Positions 47,815 to 58,477 of a stretch of 64,000 nt of DNA are shown here, piece by piece. Location of the stretch: positions 843,206 through 907,205 of the forward strand of contig MNCI01034009.1 of assembly GCA_015680685.1 (NCBI GenBank), written 5' to 3'. This DNA is from Gnetum montanum (taxonomy: Eukaryota > Streptophyta > Gnetopsida > Gnetales > Gnetaceae). The position numbers were made by a program, and so were the translations under genes. The notes under the pieces were generated by a model. That model searched no databases. It was given only the letters and a program-made list of their open reading frames with translations, and was not told the origin of the DNA. The first letter of the stretch is position 1, and every line of letters begins with the position of its first letter.

Positions 47815-48135
47815 AAATCATCATCATCTTAGCCTTGCCCCAATGATATGGGTCAACTACAAAAGTTTTCTTTCATCATCTCTCTATTAAGGGCTAATTT
47901 TTTATAGAATTGCAATTCTTTCTACAATGTCCATTTTTGCACCTACAATATATGCCAATCTTTTCAATGAGGTTCATTATTTAATCTTCTTTGAATATGA
48001 TAAAACCATCTAAAACTATATTCTTATAACTGATCTAAAATAAAAATCACTCCAAATCTTCATCTAATATCAACAATGTAACATCTACATTGTATAACAT
48101 ACATTTAAGCATTTCAATTTTTGTCATGCTAGTTT
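47815..48135 (-). mobile_element. RTE-type LINE 3' end
   Basis: Begins with (CATCAT)n then CTTAGCCTTGCCCCAATGATATGGGTC, the same 3' end as at 22564 and 6798. The adjoining 300 bp decay quickly, with only a weak trace of the C-terminal ORF. It is followed directly by a SINE. Confidence 0.6.
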
Positions 48136-48141
48136 ATTGAT

Positions 48142-48540
48142 AACAATGAGGCATTAACCTAGTGGTAAGACTCTTGATTTGGAAACTCTAAGTCATGAAA
48201 TCAATTCTAATGGCCAAAGCTAAGTTACCTCTATTTCAATTATGTCAAGTTCCAACATTCCCACACTAATTTATTAATACCATTTTTTTTCAGCCTAATA
48301 TTCAAAACCATATAAAATTTTCTTTTTAATTTTATTAAAAATTTCTTATTGTCCATTATGCCTTAATCCTATTTCCTATATCCGTGTTAGTTTCACTATT
48401 TTAGGTAATTAAATTAGAACACAAATTATTTGTAACAATGAAATGTTCTTTTCAACCTAGTTATATAGATGTTGGCCTAGTAAGCCAAGGTGACAAGTTC
48501 AATTTTGCCGGATAGCACCGAGTTATTTCATTTCACTAGT
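48142..48540 (+). repeat. Two tRNA-derived SINE copies
   Basis: The first (48142-48268) has AACAATGAGGCATTAACC, A box CTAGTGGTAAGACTC, B box region GAAATCAATTCTAATGG and end TCAAGTTCCAACATTCCC. The second (about 48455-48540) has GATGTTGGCCTAGTAAGCC, GACAAGTTCAATTTTGCC and AGCACCGAGTTA. DNA from 48541 to 49415 shows nothing further. Confidence 0.55.
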
Positions 48541-49415
48541 TAACTTAATGGTATAGCATATGTTCGCAACCTATTAAATGGAGCAATGACCATGGGAATT
48601 CTTAATGCGATGAAATGCATTTTCTGCTCTTTAAAAGAGAGCACAATGCCACATTATCACTATTTCTTTTAAAAATAGAAAGAAGATAATTACAATTGAT
48701 GAAACTTCAATATATTTATGGCTATAAAGTTCTAGTTAGACATTTCATGTTGGCTGTATGTCTCTTCTGGTTTCCACAACCCCAAAATATTAGTTAATAA
48801 ATCTTTAAAAAAGCTCAAAACCCTCTATCGCAGTCGATATTACCATAGCAAATATTAACAAGATAAAAAAGAAGCGAAAACAATAGAGGTGCCACAAAGA
48901 TATAATAATGTAAAACTGAAAATCAAATATCCGCAACTTCGTATTTTTTGAATTGACAGAAGCATGTGCCGGAATCAGGACCTAACCCCATGTCATCAAC
49001 CTTTAAACATCCATAATTTTGAAGGTGAATTTAAGAATATTATATGCACAAATAAATCAGAGCAATCACCTTCTGTGTACCGTGCCCAAAACATACAGAG
49101 AAATGCACATTTTCTGCTAACAGTAGTCAGAATTACGTATGCCAAATGAACTATATTAGAAACCGTAAGGCAAAATTAGTTTATACATGCTGTAAATAGC
49201 TCAGGTTTAAGAAATTTGATGTTGGTGAAGGGGCACCGTAAACTTGTTATAAGTACAATTTTTCTTAAAACATAAACTCAAGAAAATTTACACCAAAGAT
49301 TTGAGGTACGATTAAATGGAAAATGGTTTTTCTACTTATTTGAAAGTCGTGAACCACCTTGGACGGGAAGAAATTTGCTTGAAGCAGCAAAACGATTTAG
49401 TGGAGTTCAGACATT

Positions 49416-51182
49416 CTACATTATGCTGCAGCTGCAAGATAAAGTCTCTTCCTCCTCCTCATCCACGTCTGACTCTGTTTCACTGCACGCAAAATAGGTA
49501 GTTTAACATCATTAAAATTACATCATTGAAAAGTTACAAGACTAAATGGTTGGTCAAAGAATTCCAGCTTCAAATTACCAGGAAAATACAGATCATGAGA
49601 TAAGGCAAAGATCTGCGGACCGCGGAAATGGAAAATACCATTTTATTTTATAAACCGTAAAACCCCTTCATTAATTTTATTGGTGTAGTTTTGTGTAAAC
49701 CCCTTTCATTCACCTTTGTTAATGTAGTTTTGAGCCATTTTCGCTTGTCCACTGTGAATAAGTTTGATTCCAATCAGATCTCGCTAATTAAGTTCACATA
49801 CTCATGATAGAAAATGGCAAATGGATTAATCTTCCTATAGAAAAATGTACATGCACAATTTGTGAATCAACAGCTCTTAAGGATGAGTACTATATCATCT
49901 CCACCGACAATATAATATTGCAGCAAAAGAGTTTGTATGACTTATTTTTGTTACATCCAATGGTGCTTGGCCAGTGTGTTGAATCTATGAATGTATTGTC
50001 TGTCCAATAGATCATTTTTAGTCTTTAGATGTAATAAGATCTTCAGTTTCAATTTCATAATTATTTACAAATCCATATATTTTATTTGCAAACATGCTCT
50101 CCTACAGCCCATTACTCTGCTAATAGTTCAATGGGGACATGGCAGAATTCTAGTATTATGGTTGATTTGTTCCAAATGTTAGGAAGAACCCTGTTAATTT
50201 TTTTAATAATGTTTTCAAAACTAGTTGCAGGTACATTCCTACTGTCCAATGCATCCAGAGGGTCTATGGTCTTAATAAAGTTTCAGTTTCAGTATCAAGA
50301 TTGAAAGCCCAAAAGCACAATTTCATAAAAAATGGGAAAACCCATCAGAAAATGCAAAAAATGAACAGCAACATGGTTCCAAATAAGTTTTTGCCCTGAT
50401 CATGCATTAAAGCCTTATATATGTCAAGAAGAATTTTAAATATAAATGTTCCCAATGCCTAGTGATTGAATAATTTAGATTCAGTGGAAAAAACCTAATA
50501 GATTAAAATGAGCTTTCTATTCCCTTAAACAACGAATTCAAGATTACTGTACAAAGATGGCAGAAAAAACATGCAACCCAAAGGTCTTTGGAACATGTTA
50601 TGACGGGGAAAACATTCAATCGATAAGAAAACAGGCACAGAATAACGGATTAGTATACATAAATGAAATCTTGAAGCAAAGTTAAGAAACATTTTCTAAT
50701 TTTCTCTGTCATATCAAATTTCACCTAAATCATGAGTATCATCAGGAACCCACAAACTTCATAACGAAACAAGCAAACATCTCGTGTAATTAGAGCAGGA
50801 AAATAATGTGAAAATTTAAATTACATAAAGATCTGGTATAAACCTTCCTCAATCAAAAAACATTTTTACCAAACCAAAACATACGACGAATACGACATGC
50901 AATTTCACCTCATTCATGCCTTTCATAGAAAACCACAACACCCGTAACCGAAACGTCATGCAAAATCTCAAAAAATTTCTTCAATCATAAACATTTTCGA
51001 AAACCCACAGAATTCTTGGGCGAGATTACCTCGGGGCAAAGTTGTGGACGGAAGTGAGAGCTTTCCCATGGCAGTCATTCCACTGAACCTTCCGCTTCAC
51101 AGAATTCACAGATTTCTCAGCATTTCGCATAAGATCTACGCGCAAATCATTTGAATTCTTGTCTACAAGCAAATGTTGGCAG
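49416..51182 (-). CDS. Small acidic plant protein with C-terminal prenylation motif (partial)
   Basis: Two exons fit: 51182-51030 (cut at its 5' side by an assembly gap) and 49482-49416, joined by a GT-AG intron at phase 2 that restores a Ser codon. The joined end reads KVQWNDCHGKALTSVHNF, then a short acidic run (SDVDEEEEE) and SCSCSIM with the stop. CSIM is a CaaX box with Met last, which favours farnesylation, and the Cys three residues earlier could be palmitoylated, so a membrane-anchored protein is likely (inference). If the first Met in view (51130) is the start the product has about 55 residues; a longer N-terminus inside the gap is possible. I recall small plant proteins with VQWND and a CxCxIM end but cannot name the family. 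The intron (49483-51029) is AT-rich with no element recognised. Confidence 0.6.
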
Positions 51183-51345
51183 NNNNNNNNNNNNNNNNNN
51201 NNNNNNNNNNNNNNNNNNNNNNNNNNNNNNNNNNNNNNNNNNNNNNNNNNNNNNNNNNNNNNNNNNNNNNNNNNNNNNNNNNNNNNNNNNNNNNNNNNNN
51301 NNNNNNNNNNNNNNNNNNNNNNNNNNNNNNNNNNNNNNNNNNNNN
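51183..51345. other. Assembly gap of 163 N
   Basis: Unknown bases immediately beside the first visible exon of the small acidic gene. Reading frames drawn across it are meaningless. The right flank is A-rich (AAAAATTAAAAAAAAAAAA), a context prone to breaking assemblies. Confidence 0.98.
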
Positions 51346-52059
51346 AAAGAATGAAAACCTCAAAAAAAATTAAAAAAAAAAAATCCAAAACCGTTACTCT
51401 CTTTTCATTTATCAATGCATTCAAAAAAAATTTAATATTATTATTATTATTTTTAGGTCCAACATCCCCACTATATATCTTAGGGTATAGGGTATACTTA
51501 TGTTTCTATTTAAGATTCTAATACCTTATTAAAGAGATAGATATCAAATACTTCCTTGGTAAATTTGAGTATCCCAACCACTCTAGTATACCCTTAAGTT
51601 AAAACTCTATACCCATAGCATTTTACCTTTTTAGTTTTATTGGTGAAATCTCTAAGCCTATATTCTCCACCATAATTTCAACTTCTAATCCATTTTGTTT
51701 CTTCAATATAAGATTAAGCTCTTGAGTCGGGGGTGTTGGAATCTAAAATAATTGAAACATAGGTCGACCCCAAGATTTATAGAAGTTTATATAACTCATT
51801 GCTACCTGGTAGAATTAAACTTGTGACCTGAGGTTACTGCGCTAAGACCTGTACTACTAGGCTAACACCTCATTGTTAAGATTAAGCCCTTGAGTCACAA
51901 GCATCACAGGTGAGTTATTTTCATTCATAATACTCCATCTACACTTTCTTTGGTAAACTCTTGTTCAGAAGGACCCATCATCTCATAGTGCAATTGTGAA
52001 ATAAGTTTATCCAAAAGGGGATTTTTATGCATCTAAACATCATTTCATTTTCCATCTCA
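51346..52059. repeat. Spacer with a minus-strand SINE (51727-51880)
   Basis: On the minus strand: CTTAACAATGAGGTGTTAGCC, GTCACAAGTTTAATTCTACC (B-box-like), GTAGCAATGAGTTATATAAA and the 3' end ATTCCAACACCCCCGACTC. This copy has a longer central part than that at 35865. Other DNA here is AT-rich and unassigned; the (ATT)n stretch at about 51434-51452 is a microsatellite. Confidence 0.55.
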
Positions 52060-52152
52060 TGAGCAATGAGGTACCCCTACGTCCAACCATACAAATCACT
52101 AAGGTGTTCACACGCAATCCAATCAAATTCCATGGACCTATAGTTCTCCGGT
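52060..52152 (-). mobile_element. Truncated LTR end, family of 40525-46897
   Basis: On the minus strand this is the U5 end (GGAATTTGATTGGATTGCG, then GGTTGGACGTAGGGGTACC, CTCATTGCTCATGAG) and resembles the 46027-46897 LTR more than the adjoining complete LTR. It is cut off at 52152 by that LTR, so the second element probably landed in or next to it. Confidence 0.55.
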
Positions 52153-52943
52153 TGATGAGTGGCAAGGTACCCCTACACTCAACCATACGAATATGAGTGT
52201 TTCACGCGCGATCTGGTCGAACTCCGCAGATGGACTAGTTGTGGTATCTAGACAGTTATCCTTAGGTCGCAGTTCACTATCTTCCCATCTAGACTAGTGT
52301 TAACTTTGTCACGTATGGTTTAGTCTAGAATGAGGTGTATGATGTGTTCCTATACTAATGCTACTCCTGGGTGTAATGGAAAATGATATTAACTAAGCTA
52401 ATGGAGAGAGGGTGAGAGAGAATCTAAGCTAGCCTAAGTGCGATGAGCATCTGTTCCTCAATCATCCGCACACATCTTGGACCTCGTGCACGACTACCAC
52501 TAAGATTACCAAGCGTAGATCCTAGGTACGCTACTGGGTTACCAAGTAGTCACACTTAAATGCTCATAATCAAGTCATACTCATTCCGCGTTAACAGGAG
52601 TTTAGGGTGAAGAGATATTAACTAAGAAAGCAATAAATAACAATTAAATAATTAATTAAACTAAGTGAATGTTGCAATGATGAAGTAATCTTGATCTTTA
52701 TTTCCGGTCATGTGCATGTCCAAGTACATCAAACTCGAATAAGGATGTCGTATAATTACAATCACCACACTGCGGGCATGCACTAGGAGAAAAGGATTAA
52801 GAGAAGAACTACTTAAAACTAAATACTTTAAGCTAAGAACTATAAACTAACTATCAGATCTGTCTACCTCTTATTTATAAATGAGGAGATAGGCTGCGAT
52901 ATCGCGTATGCGATATCGTGACCAACAAAATGATAACTCATCA
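52153..52943 (-). mobile_element. Complete 3' LTR, Athila-like
   Basis: 791 bp with TGATGAGT at one end and ACTCATCA at the other. Collinear in reverse with 1-951. On the minus strand it starts with GATATCGC palindromes (GCGATATCGCGTATGCGATATC) and a TATA-like TTTATAAATAAGAGG. Just outside, on the interior side, the minus strand reads GTCGTGGGGGTA before TGATGAG, a polypurine tract, so this is a 3' LTR and its interior extends to higher coordinates. Confidence 0.8.
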
Positions 52944-53029
52944 TACCCCCACGACTGAATAAAAACTCATCCTCGACTTACAGTGAGAACAAGCTCTGTT
53001 GATTAGACAGTGGATAGGTATGGGATTAT

Positions 53030-55293
53030 TGAATGGTGAAAATGGGTTCATGCTGCAATGTAGAATCAGAATAAAATTGAGACACAACACAAAGAATGCG
53101 GAAGGAAATCCTACAGCTACAAAATTGATGGAACTCATGTAGTTCCTGGTGGTGGTGGCTCCTCCATGGGTGCTTTTCCCTTGTCTTGTGCTCCAAGTCT
53201 TGGGACTTGATGGCGTTGAAGTATGGCCTGGAGTTTCTCCTCAATTTGGGGATCTTGCGCTGTCCATGCTAATGTTCCGATGTTTGATGGAGTCGGCACC
53301 TCCCATGGGCAGGGTAGTTACGGAAACATTTGACTTACCTTGACATACCAAGTCGCAAACACCTGTCATTCCTCCTCATAGGCTCTAGCTTTGTCTCTAT
53401 ATTTTTGGAAGTCTGCAAGCCGTTGAGCCAAATCTGTTGCGACACTTTTTTGTCCCTGGTAGCTTGCTTTAACCACCTCAAGTTCAGAATTTGCAATCTC
53501 CAGTTTTTGTAATATCTTCTTGCCTTCTGCAAATTCTGTTTCATATTTGTTGTAGGTGGTGGCTACCTGTTGCTCGAGCTCTGTTCTCAGGCACCTTGCT
53601 GTTAACATGGCAAGGTTGGCATACCACAGGTTTGCTAACTCCATGTATTCTGTAAGGTCTTGGATCTGCAGGTTCTGGTTCTTAACTTCCGCTTGGTGGG
53701 CCAATGCATATGTGTCCAGTATGGCCTACCAGTCAGTGTATTGAGCACTGATAACATTGATGTACGCCTTGGCCATACGGATCTCCTTCTCAATGATTTG
53801 TTTGTACATCACCACCTGGTCTCGGAAGTGCTCCTTTAGCTTTTCATGTCGTTTAGCCTCATTTTGCCACGCGCTTATTTCAATAGTTGTCTTTTGGCGG
53901 ATGGTGCGTACCTTCTCCATTGAGAGGGTTTGATTCTCCCTGGCTAAACGGTTCATGTCTTGGTTGACTCGGATGAATTGTTCTCGCAACTGATGGAAAT
54001 GTTCTTCGAGAACATTCTTTTGCTTTTCCACAGTGGTCAACCGAAGGTTATCAGCAACAAGTTGCTTGTTTTCATCTTGTAAGGCCTTGAGTGCCTTTGT
54101 ATGCGCATGGGTTTGCGCTTGTGCTGCAGAGGCATCCNCCATGCGCATACAAAGGCACTCAAGGCCTTACAAGATGAAAACAAGCAACTTGTTGCTGATA
54201 ACCTTCGGTTGACCACTGTGGAAAAGCAAAAGAATGTTCTCGAAGAACATTTCCATCAGTTGCGAGAACAATTCATCCGAGTCAACCAAGACATGAACCG
54301 TTTAGCCAGGGAGAATCAAACCCTCTCAATGGAGAAGGTACGCACCATCCGCCAAAAGACAACTATTGAAATAAGCGCGTGGCAAAATGAGGCTAAACGA
54401 CATGAAAAGCTNTCCGAGATCTGTTGTGACCAAGTGCTCTCCCCTCCTCCTGTATGGATGGACACTTCACCCCTTGCACGATCTAAAGAAATCATGGGCT
54501 ATATGGCATCATCGATGACACGAAAGAGATTTGCATCATCACGACTTCCCCAACTGATCATCTCAATGATGTCCCTGAGATGGCTCATAAATGGTCTGTA
54601 ATCTTGCGACGGCGGTGGTTAATCTTGGCCTGTGATGGGCCCTGCTTCTTGTTGTTGGTTGGGTCCCGTACTTGAAAGTTGGCTAGGTCTTGCAAGTTGA
54701 GTTGCAGTTGGCCTCGCCATCTATTCTTTTTCTTGTTCTGGTCCCAGCATCTCACTAGTGATTTTCCTTGTGGCTGGGGGCTTTAACAATTCAGCATATG
54801 AAGCATTTTGGGCTTTTCGGAGGACATCATTGATGTATCCTTTGATACTAGCACATCGGCATAGCTTCTTGATAAGGCAAGTGAAGGGCAACGCCATCTT
54901 CCCTGTCTTCCGTTCTTCGAACCGCCTTAGGATCTCTGTAAAGTATAGATGAGGCAGGTTAACATTAACCTTTCCCATCAATACTGCACATCCCCTTACC
55001 ACATATGTTGAAATCCTTTTTAGGCCCTTCATGGGGAGGAGGTGATACGTTCCAATTTTGAAATAGATCCTCTCTTTTGTTGTCAACTATCCAAATGTCT
55101 TATCCTTGCCATATGCCCTTTCCAACCAAACTCGTCGTGCATCAGGGTCTGAACGGGTAGATAATTGAGCAACCTTTGGCCCTATATTCGGAAGGTTTAA
55201 TACTTCTAAGATGGCCTGAATAGAGAAGTTGACTGTGTAACGACGGAAAATGCCAGCAGCTGGAAAATACCGAACACAATCCCGTGTACACAA
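53030..55293 (-). pseudogene. Accessory retroelement ORF: globular N-terminal domain plus long coiled coil
   Basis: On the minus strand one frame runs from 55293 to about 53100 with several in-frame stops. The N-terminal 190 residues (ILEVLNLPN, DARRVWLERAYGK, MKGLKRISTYVVRG, LPHLYFTEILRRFEERKTG) resemble the putative plant transposon protein domain often found in Athila-type elements; that match is from memory. A Gln/Pro-rich linker follows, then about 300 residues of heptad-rich coiled coil (LQDENKQLVADNLRL, LREQFIRVNQDMNRLARENQ, KKILQKLEIANSELEVV) and a Pro-rich end. It ends about 100 bp before the polypurine tract of the LTR at 52943. The ORF is interrupted by an inverted duplication (54138-54412) that looks artificial. 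Role unknown; an assembly or Gag-like function is a guess. Confidence 0.6.
53839..54411. repeat. Near-perfect inverted duplication bounded by single Ns (probable assembly artefact)
   Basis: Bases 54139-54411 are the reverse complement of about 53839-54110 with essentially no differences, and the copy is bounded by one N on each side (54138 and 54412). Leaving out the second copy lets the minus-strand coiled-coil frame continue from the 54413 side to the 54136 side. A one-base N on both flanks is what scaffold joining or polishing leaves, not biology. Confidence 0.9.
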
Positions 55294-55379
55294 TTTTAAC
55301 CACGGATCCGTGCGAGGGCTATGCTGGAAAAACGAATCCGCGGCGCCCTGAACGGTCTTGTCGATCGGACAGGGACTTA

Positions 55380-56731
55380 CTAATCAGTAAACTGATGAAG
55401 ATTACGTATATTTCGTGGAACGATATGATTCGGCGATGTGCGAAATGAGAGAAAAGTGATGTAGATGAATGGTAACGGTGATGATAGCATCAACACGACA
55501 ACTGGAATCAGACATGAGAGAAACGCGTAATTGCAAGATCTATAGTTTGACTTGGGAAAATAAGTATTTTGTATATTCAAGTTGCACTGGGGAGACCCCG
55601 AATGTTTTGTACAAGCAAACACAAAGTAACAAGAAACAAGCAAACTGTCTGAGTAGAAGTGCAGAATAGAATCCGATCTACCTTGTAGGCTGGAGAAGGG
55701 ATGCAAGGAAGGTCAAGTTCTAACGTCTATTGATCAACTGCTTCTGATCAATAGAAACTCACAAACCACACCAGATGATGTCTGGATCTTTGATCTGCTC
55801 CTTTTGCCTTAGGTAGTCTCTGCTCGGATCTGCCGATGCTCAAGCCAAGTGTCTCTTGTCTCTGCCGGAAGGTGATGCTGTCAACAATTGCCAAAGTGCC
55901 GCTCTCTCTGTCTCTGCTCAAAGTGGTAAGTGCTCTTGTGCTTAGAAAAATGTCTTTGCCTTTTTGATTTTCCAACCCACCAACCCCTGTATCTTTGTCA
56001 ACTGGGGTATTTACAGGCTGCGACATCCTGTAGAAAAGGCGCAATCCTGATGACGTGTACTCCAGACATTTCGGGTACTGTTGACCTGACCTTTTTGTGT
56101 CAAACCTTGTTACCACGCACAATACGCTCGTTTGCGTATTGTGCGTGTGAAGAACAGATGCGCGTCGGGCATGTTTCAACTATCTTTAGGTTATATTACG
56201 CTCATTCGCGTTGCGTTGCGTACAAGAGCGTAACATAACATGGAAGATAACTGATTCAAGCTGTTTTACGCTCGTTTACGCAGCCACGCATAATGAAGCA
56301 TAAACAATGTTTAGCTTGGCGATGCAATACGCTACGATACGCTTCGTTGCGTATGATGAGCAATCTGCATGCCAAAAGAAGAGGGTTGATCTGTTGCACT
56401 TCCTTAGACTTTTCCTTTGACTGTTTTGGAGCTCATTACGCTGCCGTGCGTAACAGAGCGTAAACCTGGCCTTAAACAAAAGCCTTAGCAAAATATGCGA
56501 GAAGTCGCATGTTACACTGCTCAAGCCTCTCCTTGTGCCGAAGTAAATAGCCTTCTGATGCCGGATTATGTTTGAACAGAATCATGCTAAGCACTATTAC
56601 GCTGTGTCGCGTGATATAGCGTAAACAGAGATAGCATAGAAAGATTAGGAATCTGCACAGGAAGTCGAAGACTTGATGCTATGCACCTCTTGGTCTTGCT
56701 CTGTCTTATTCTCCTTTCTGGAATTCTGACA
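55380..56731 (-). mobile_element. LTR-like region of a Tat/Ogre-type element (boundaries tentative)
   Basis: On the minus strand it would begin TGTCAGAATTCCAG at 56731, after the purine-rich AGGCGAGGGCGCA. It carries a hairpin-rich U3 (56114-56626), a TATA-like TGTAAATACCCC at about 56010-56021, and then an R-U5-like stretch with ATTCGGGGTCTCCCC and a 28-bp dyad (CTATTGATCAG / CTGCTTCTGATCAATAG) at about 55718-55745. I could not fix the downstream CA end or a primer-binding site. No partner LTR is in the window, so the call rests on layout alone. Confidence 0.35.
56114..56626. repeat. Cluster of TACGC/GCGTA hairpins
   Basis: At least six dyads: a perfect 14-bp stem, CACGCACAATACGC / GCGTATTGTGCGTG with a 6-nt loop (56114-56147), and weaker ones near 56198, 56267, 56328, 56435 and 56596, three of which are framed by TTACGCT and AGCGTAA. 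The motif also appears singly at 62820-62835 and 63810-63860. Confidence 0.8.
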
Positions 56732-57925
56732 TGCGCCCTCGCCTGAATTGCGAATCTTTGCCTGAGGCCGACTCGCAATTTTCACGGTGTTTCAATGGCC
56801 CCTCTTTGTTGACGGTTAGAGGGCTGGCCCGAAAGACGTCGACAAAGAATACGAAACACCGGATTGGTAGAAGCACCAACAACATCCCTCAATGGCTACT
56901 TGAGCGTTGCCCTGTCAACATGGAAGAGCAAAGCTGGAGGGAATGAGAGATAGAATGACATAGTAGGAAACAGGTTCGGGGAAGATGTAAAAGGAGTCAG
57001 GATGGTAGGAGTTGTGGAATACACTTACTGAACGCATAGAAACGTACGCACACTTATGTCAACAGGAATGCTTTCAGACGAGCATAGCGCATCAGCCTGA
57101 GATTTCTCTGTTACCGATTATAGCAGGAATGCTTGCAAAAGGAGCACGGCGCATCACTTCCGCGATATCTCTGCTACAGCGCTTAACCGTGTTATGGGCT
57201 TGGTTGTAGTGCGAGTGTGAAAGATGGGTGTTTGTGTATGAAGCTTTTGCATACAGGAAGCAGGTGGTAGGGATGAGGGCTAAGGGTGGGATGATGAGAG
57301 GTATAGGCATGCAGTTCTAAGTGGTTGGGAAAACCTGAGCAGCCATTTCAAAATGCTGTTGTTCTTCACTGCTCAGATGAACGCACCTTTGACCGACATC
57401 CTCGAAACAAGTAGCCTGCAACCACAGAAGAAAATAGAAAATGCCATTGCTCATGCGAACAAGAGGCGAGGTTGTTGAAACGAGCGCCATTTGATGCGAG
57501 ATAGGGCGCTTGGGCCGTGAAGAAGGAGCTATAGCATGAGGCCAGAACCTTCCATCTCGACGCTCAGCCCAGCATATAGTCGCTGAAAGGCATCAGACAC
57601 AGTGCAGCTAACTGGTTGTGCAGGGAACTAGCTAGCTGAATTTGCGAAGCTGACATCCAATAACGATGATCGACGGAGGTCTTCGAGGTCGTTGTCAACG
57701 AGGATTTCGTCGAGGCTTCGGCTGGCGAAACTAAACCCTCAGGCATACCACCGCTGCAGTGGGCGTAGTGACGACATCTCCGAGGGGTCAGTAGCATGCC
57801 TCTCAGCTCGTCCGAGGAATCAGTAGGATGCCGGTGGGGTGGTGACGCTGAGATTGTCCCAGCATCCCACCCCGTCCGTCGCACAGCTATACAAGGATGA
57901 TCACGCTCGCTTGATTTGGATGTCA
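56732..57925. other. GC-richer retroelement spacer without recognisable coding
   Basis: Composition differs from the AT-rich genic half. No frame matches a known domain. On the minus strand it lies between the minisatellite and the putative LTR, where Tat/Ogre-type elements have a long untranslated region. CGCTC and GCAGGAATGC words recur (57066-57140), with a diverged direct repeat AGGAATGCTT..GAGCA.GGCGCATCA. Confidence 0.45.
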
Positions 57926-58435
57926 GCAGTCTGTAAGTTCCAGTTTTAAGTCCTGGTAGACTGTCGTTGCTGGTTTTAAGTCTCAGCAGACCATGGTCCC
58001 AGTTTAAAGTCTGGGCGGACCGAGAAGTGCTAGTTTTACGTCGTAGCGGACGGTGGTGTGTCTGATTTATGGTCTCAGCAGACCGTGCTGTGGATGTCAG
58101 TTTCGTGTCATGACCCAGAGACAGATCTGTGTTGGTTTTACGTCTCAGCAGACGGCTACTTACCTGTGTCAGTTTAGCGTCATGGGGGACAATCGGTGCC
58201 AGTTTAGCGTCGTGGCGGACACGTGCAACAGATGCCAGTTTTTCGTCTTGGCGGACCTATACAACATTTTCAATTTTACGTCGTAGCAGACGGTTACAAC
58301 TTGCTAGTTTAGCGTCGTAGCGGACGGTCAGTGCCAGTTTAGCGTCGTGGCAGACGCGTGCAAAGAATGCTAGTTTTACGTCATAGTGGACGATGGTTGC
58401 CAGTTTAGCGTCGTAGTGGATGAGTATTGCCATAC
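57926..58435. repeat. Minisatellite, about 15 copies of a 29-38 bp unit
   Basis: The consensus core on the plus strand is AGTTTTACGTCGTAGCGGAC with variants such as AGTTTAGCGTCGTGGCGGAC, joined by variable 8-18 nt linkers. I count 15 cores; the left ones are more diverged (AAGTCTCAGCAGACC). It follows the integrase C-terminus in element sense (minus strand). Tandem repeats downstream of integrase are known in Tat/Ogre retrotransposons. Confidence 0.9.
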
Positions 58436-58477
58436 CTGCTGTTGACACCGTAGATGCTGCTAAATGTAATACCGCTT

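Noticed and set aside
51026-51521. Several reading frames across 51183-51345
   Set aside because: They consist mostly of unknown residues from the N gap; only the minus-strand exon left of the gap is supported.
54101-54601. Plus-strand frame repeating the coiled-coil sequence
   Set aside because: It is the translation of the inverted duplicate between two single Ns, most likely an assembly artefact, not a second gene.
57926-58435. CRISPR-like array
   Set aside because: Units are diverged, spacing is irregular, and the setting is a plant retroelement; it is a minisatellite.
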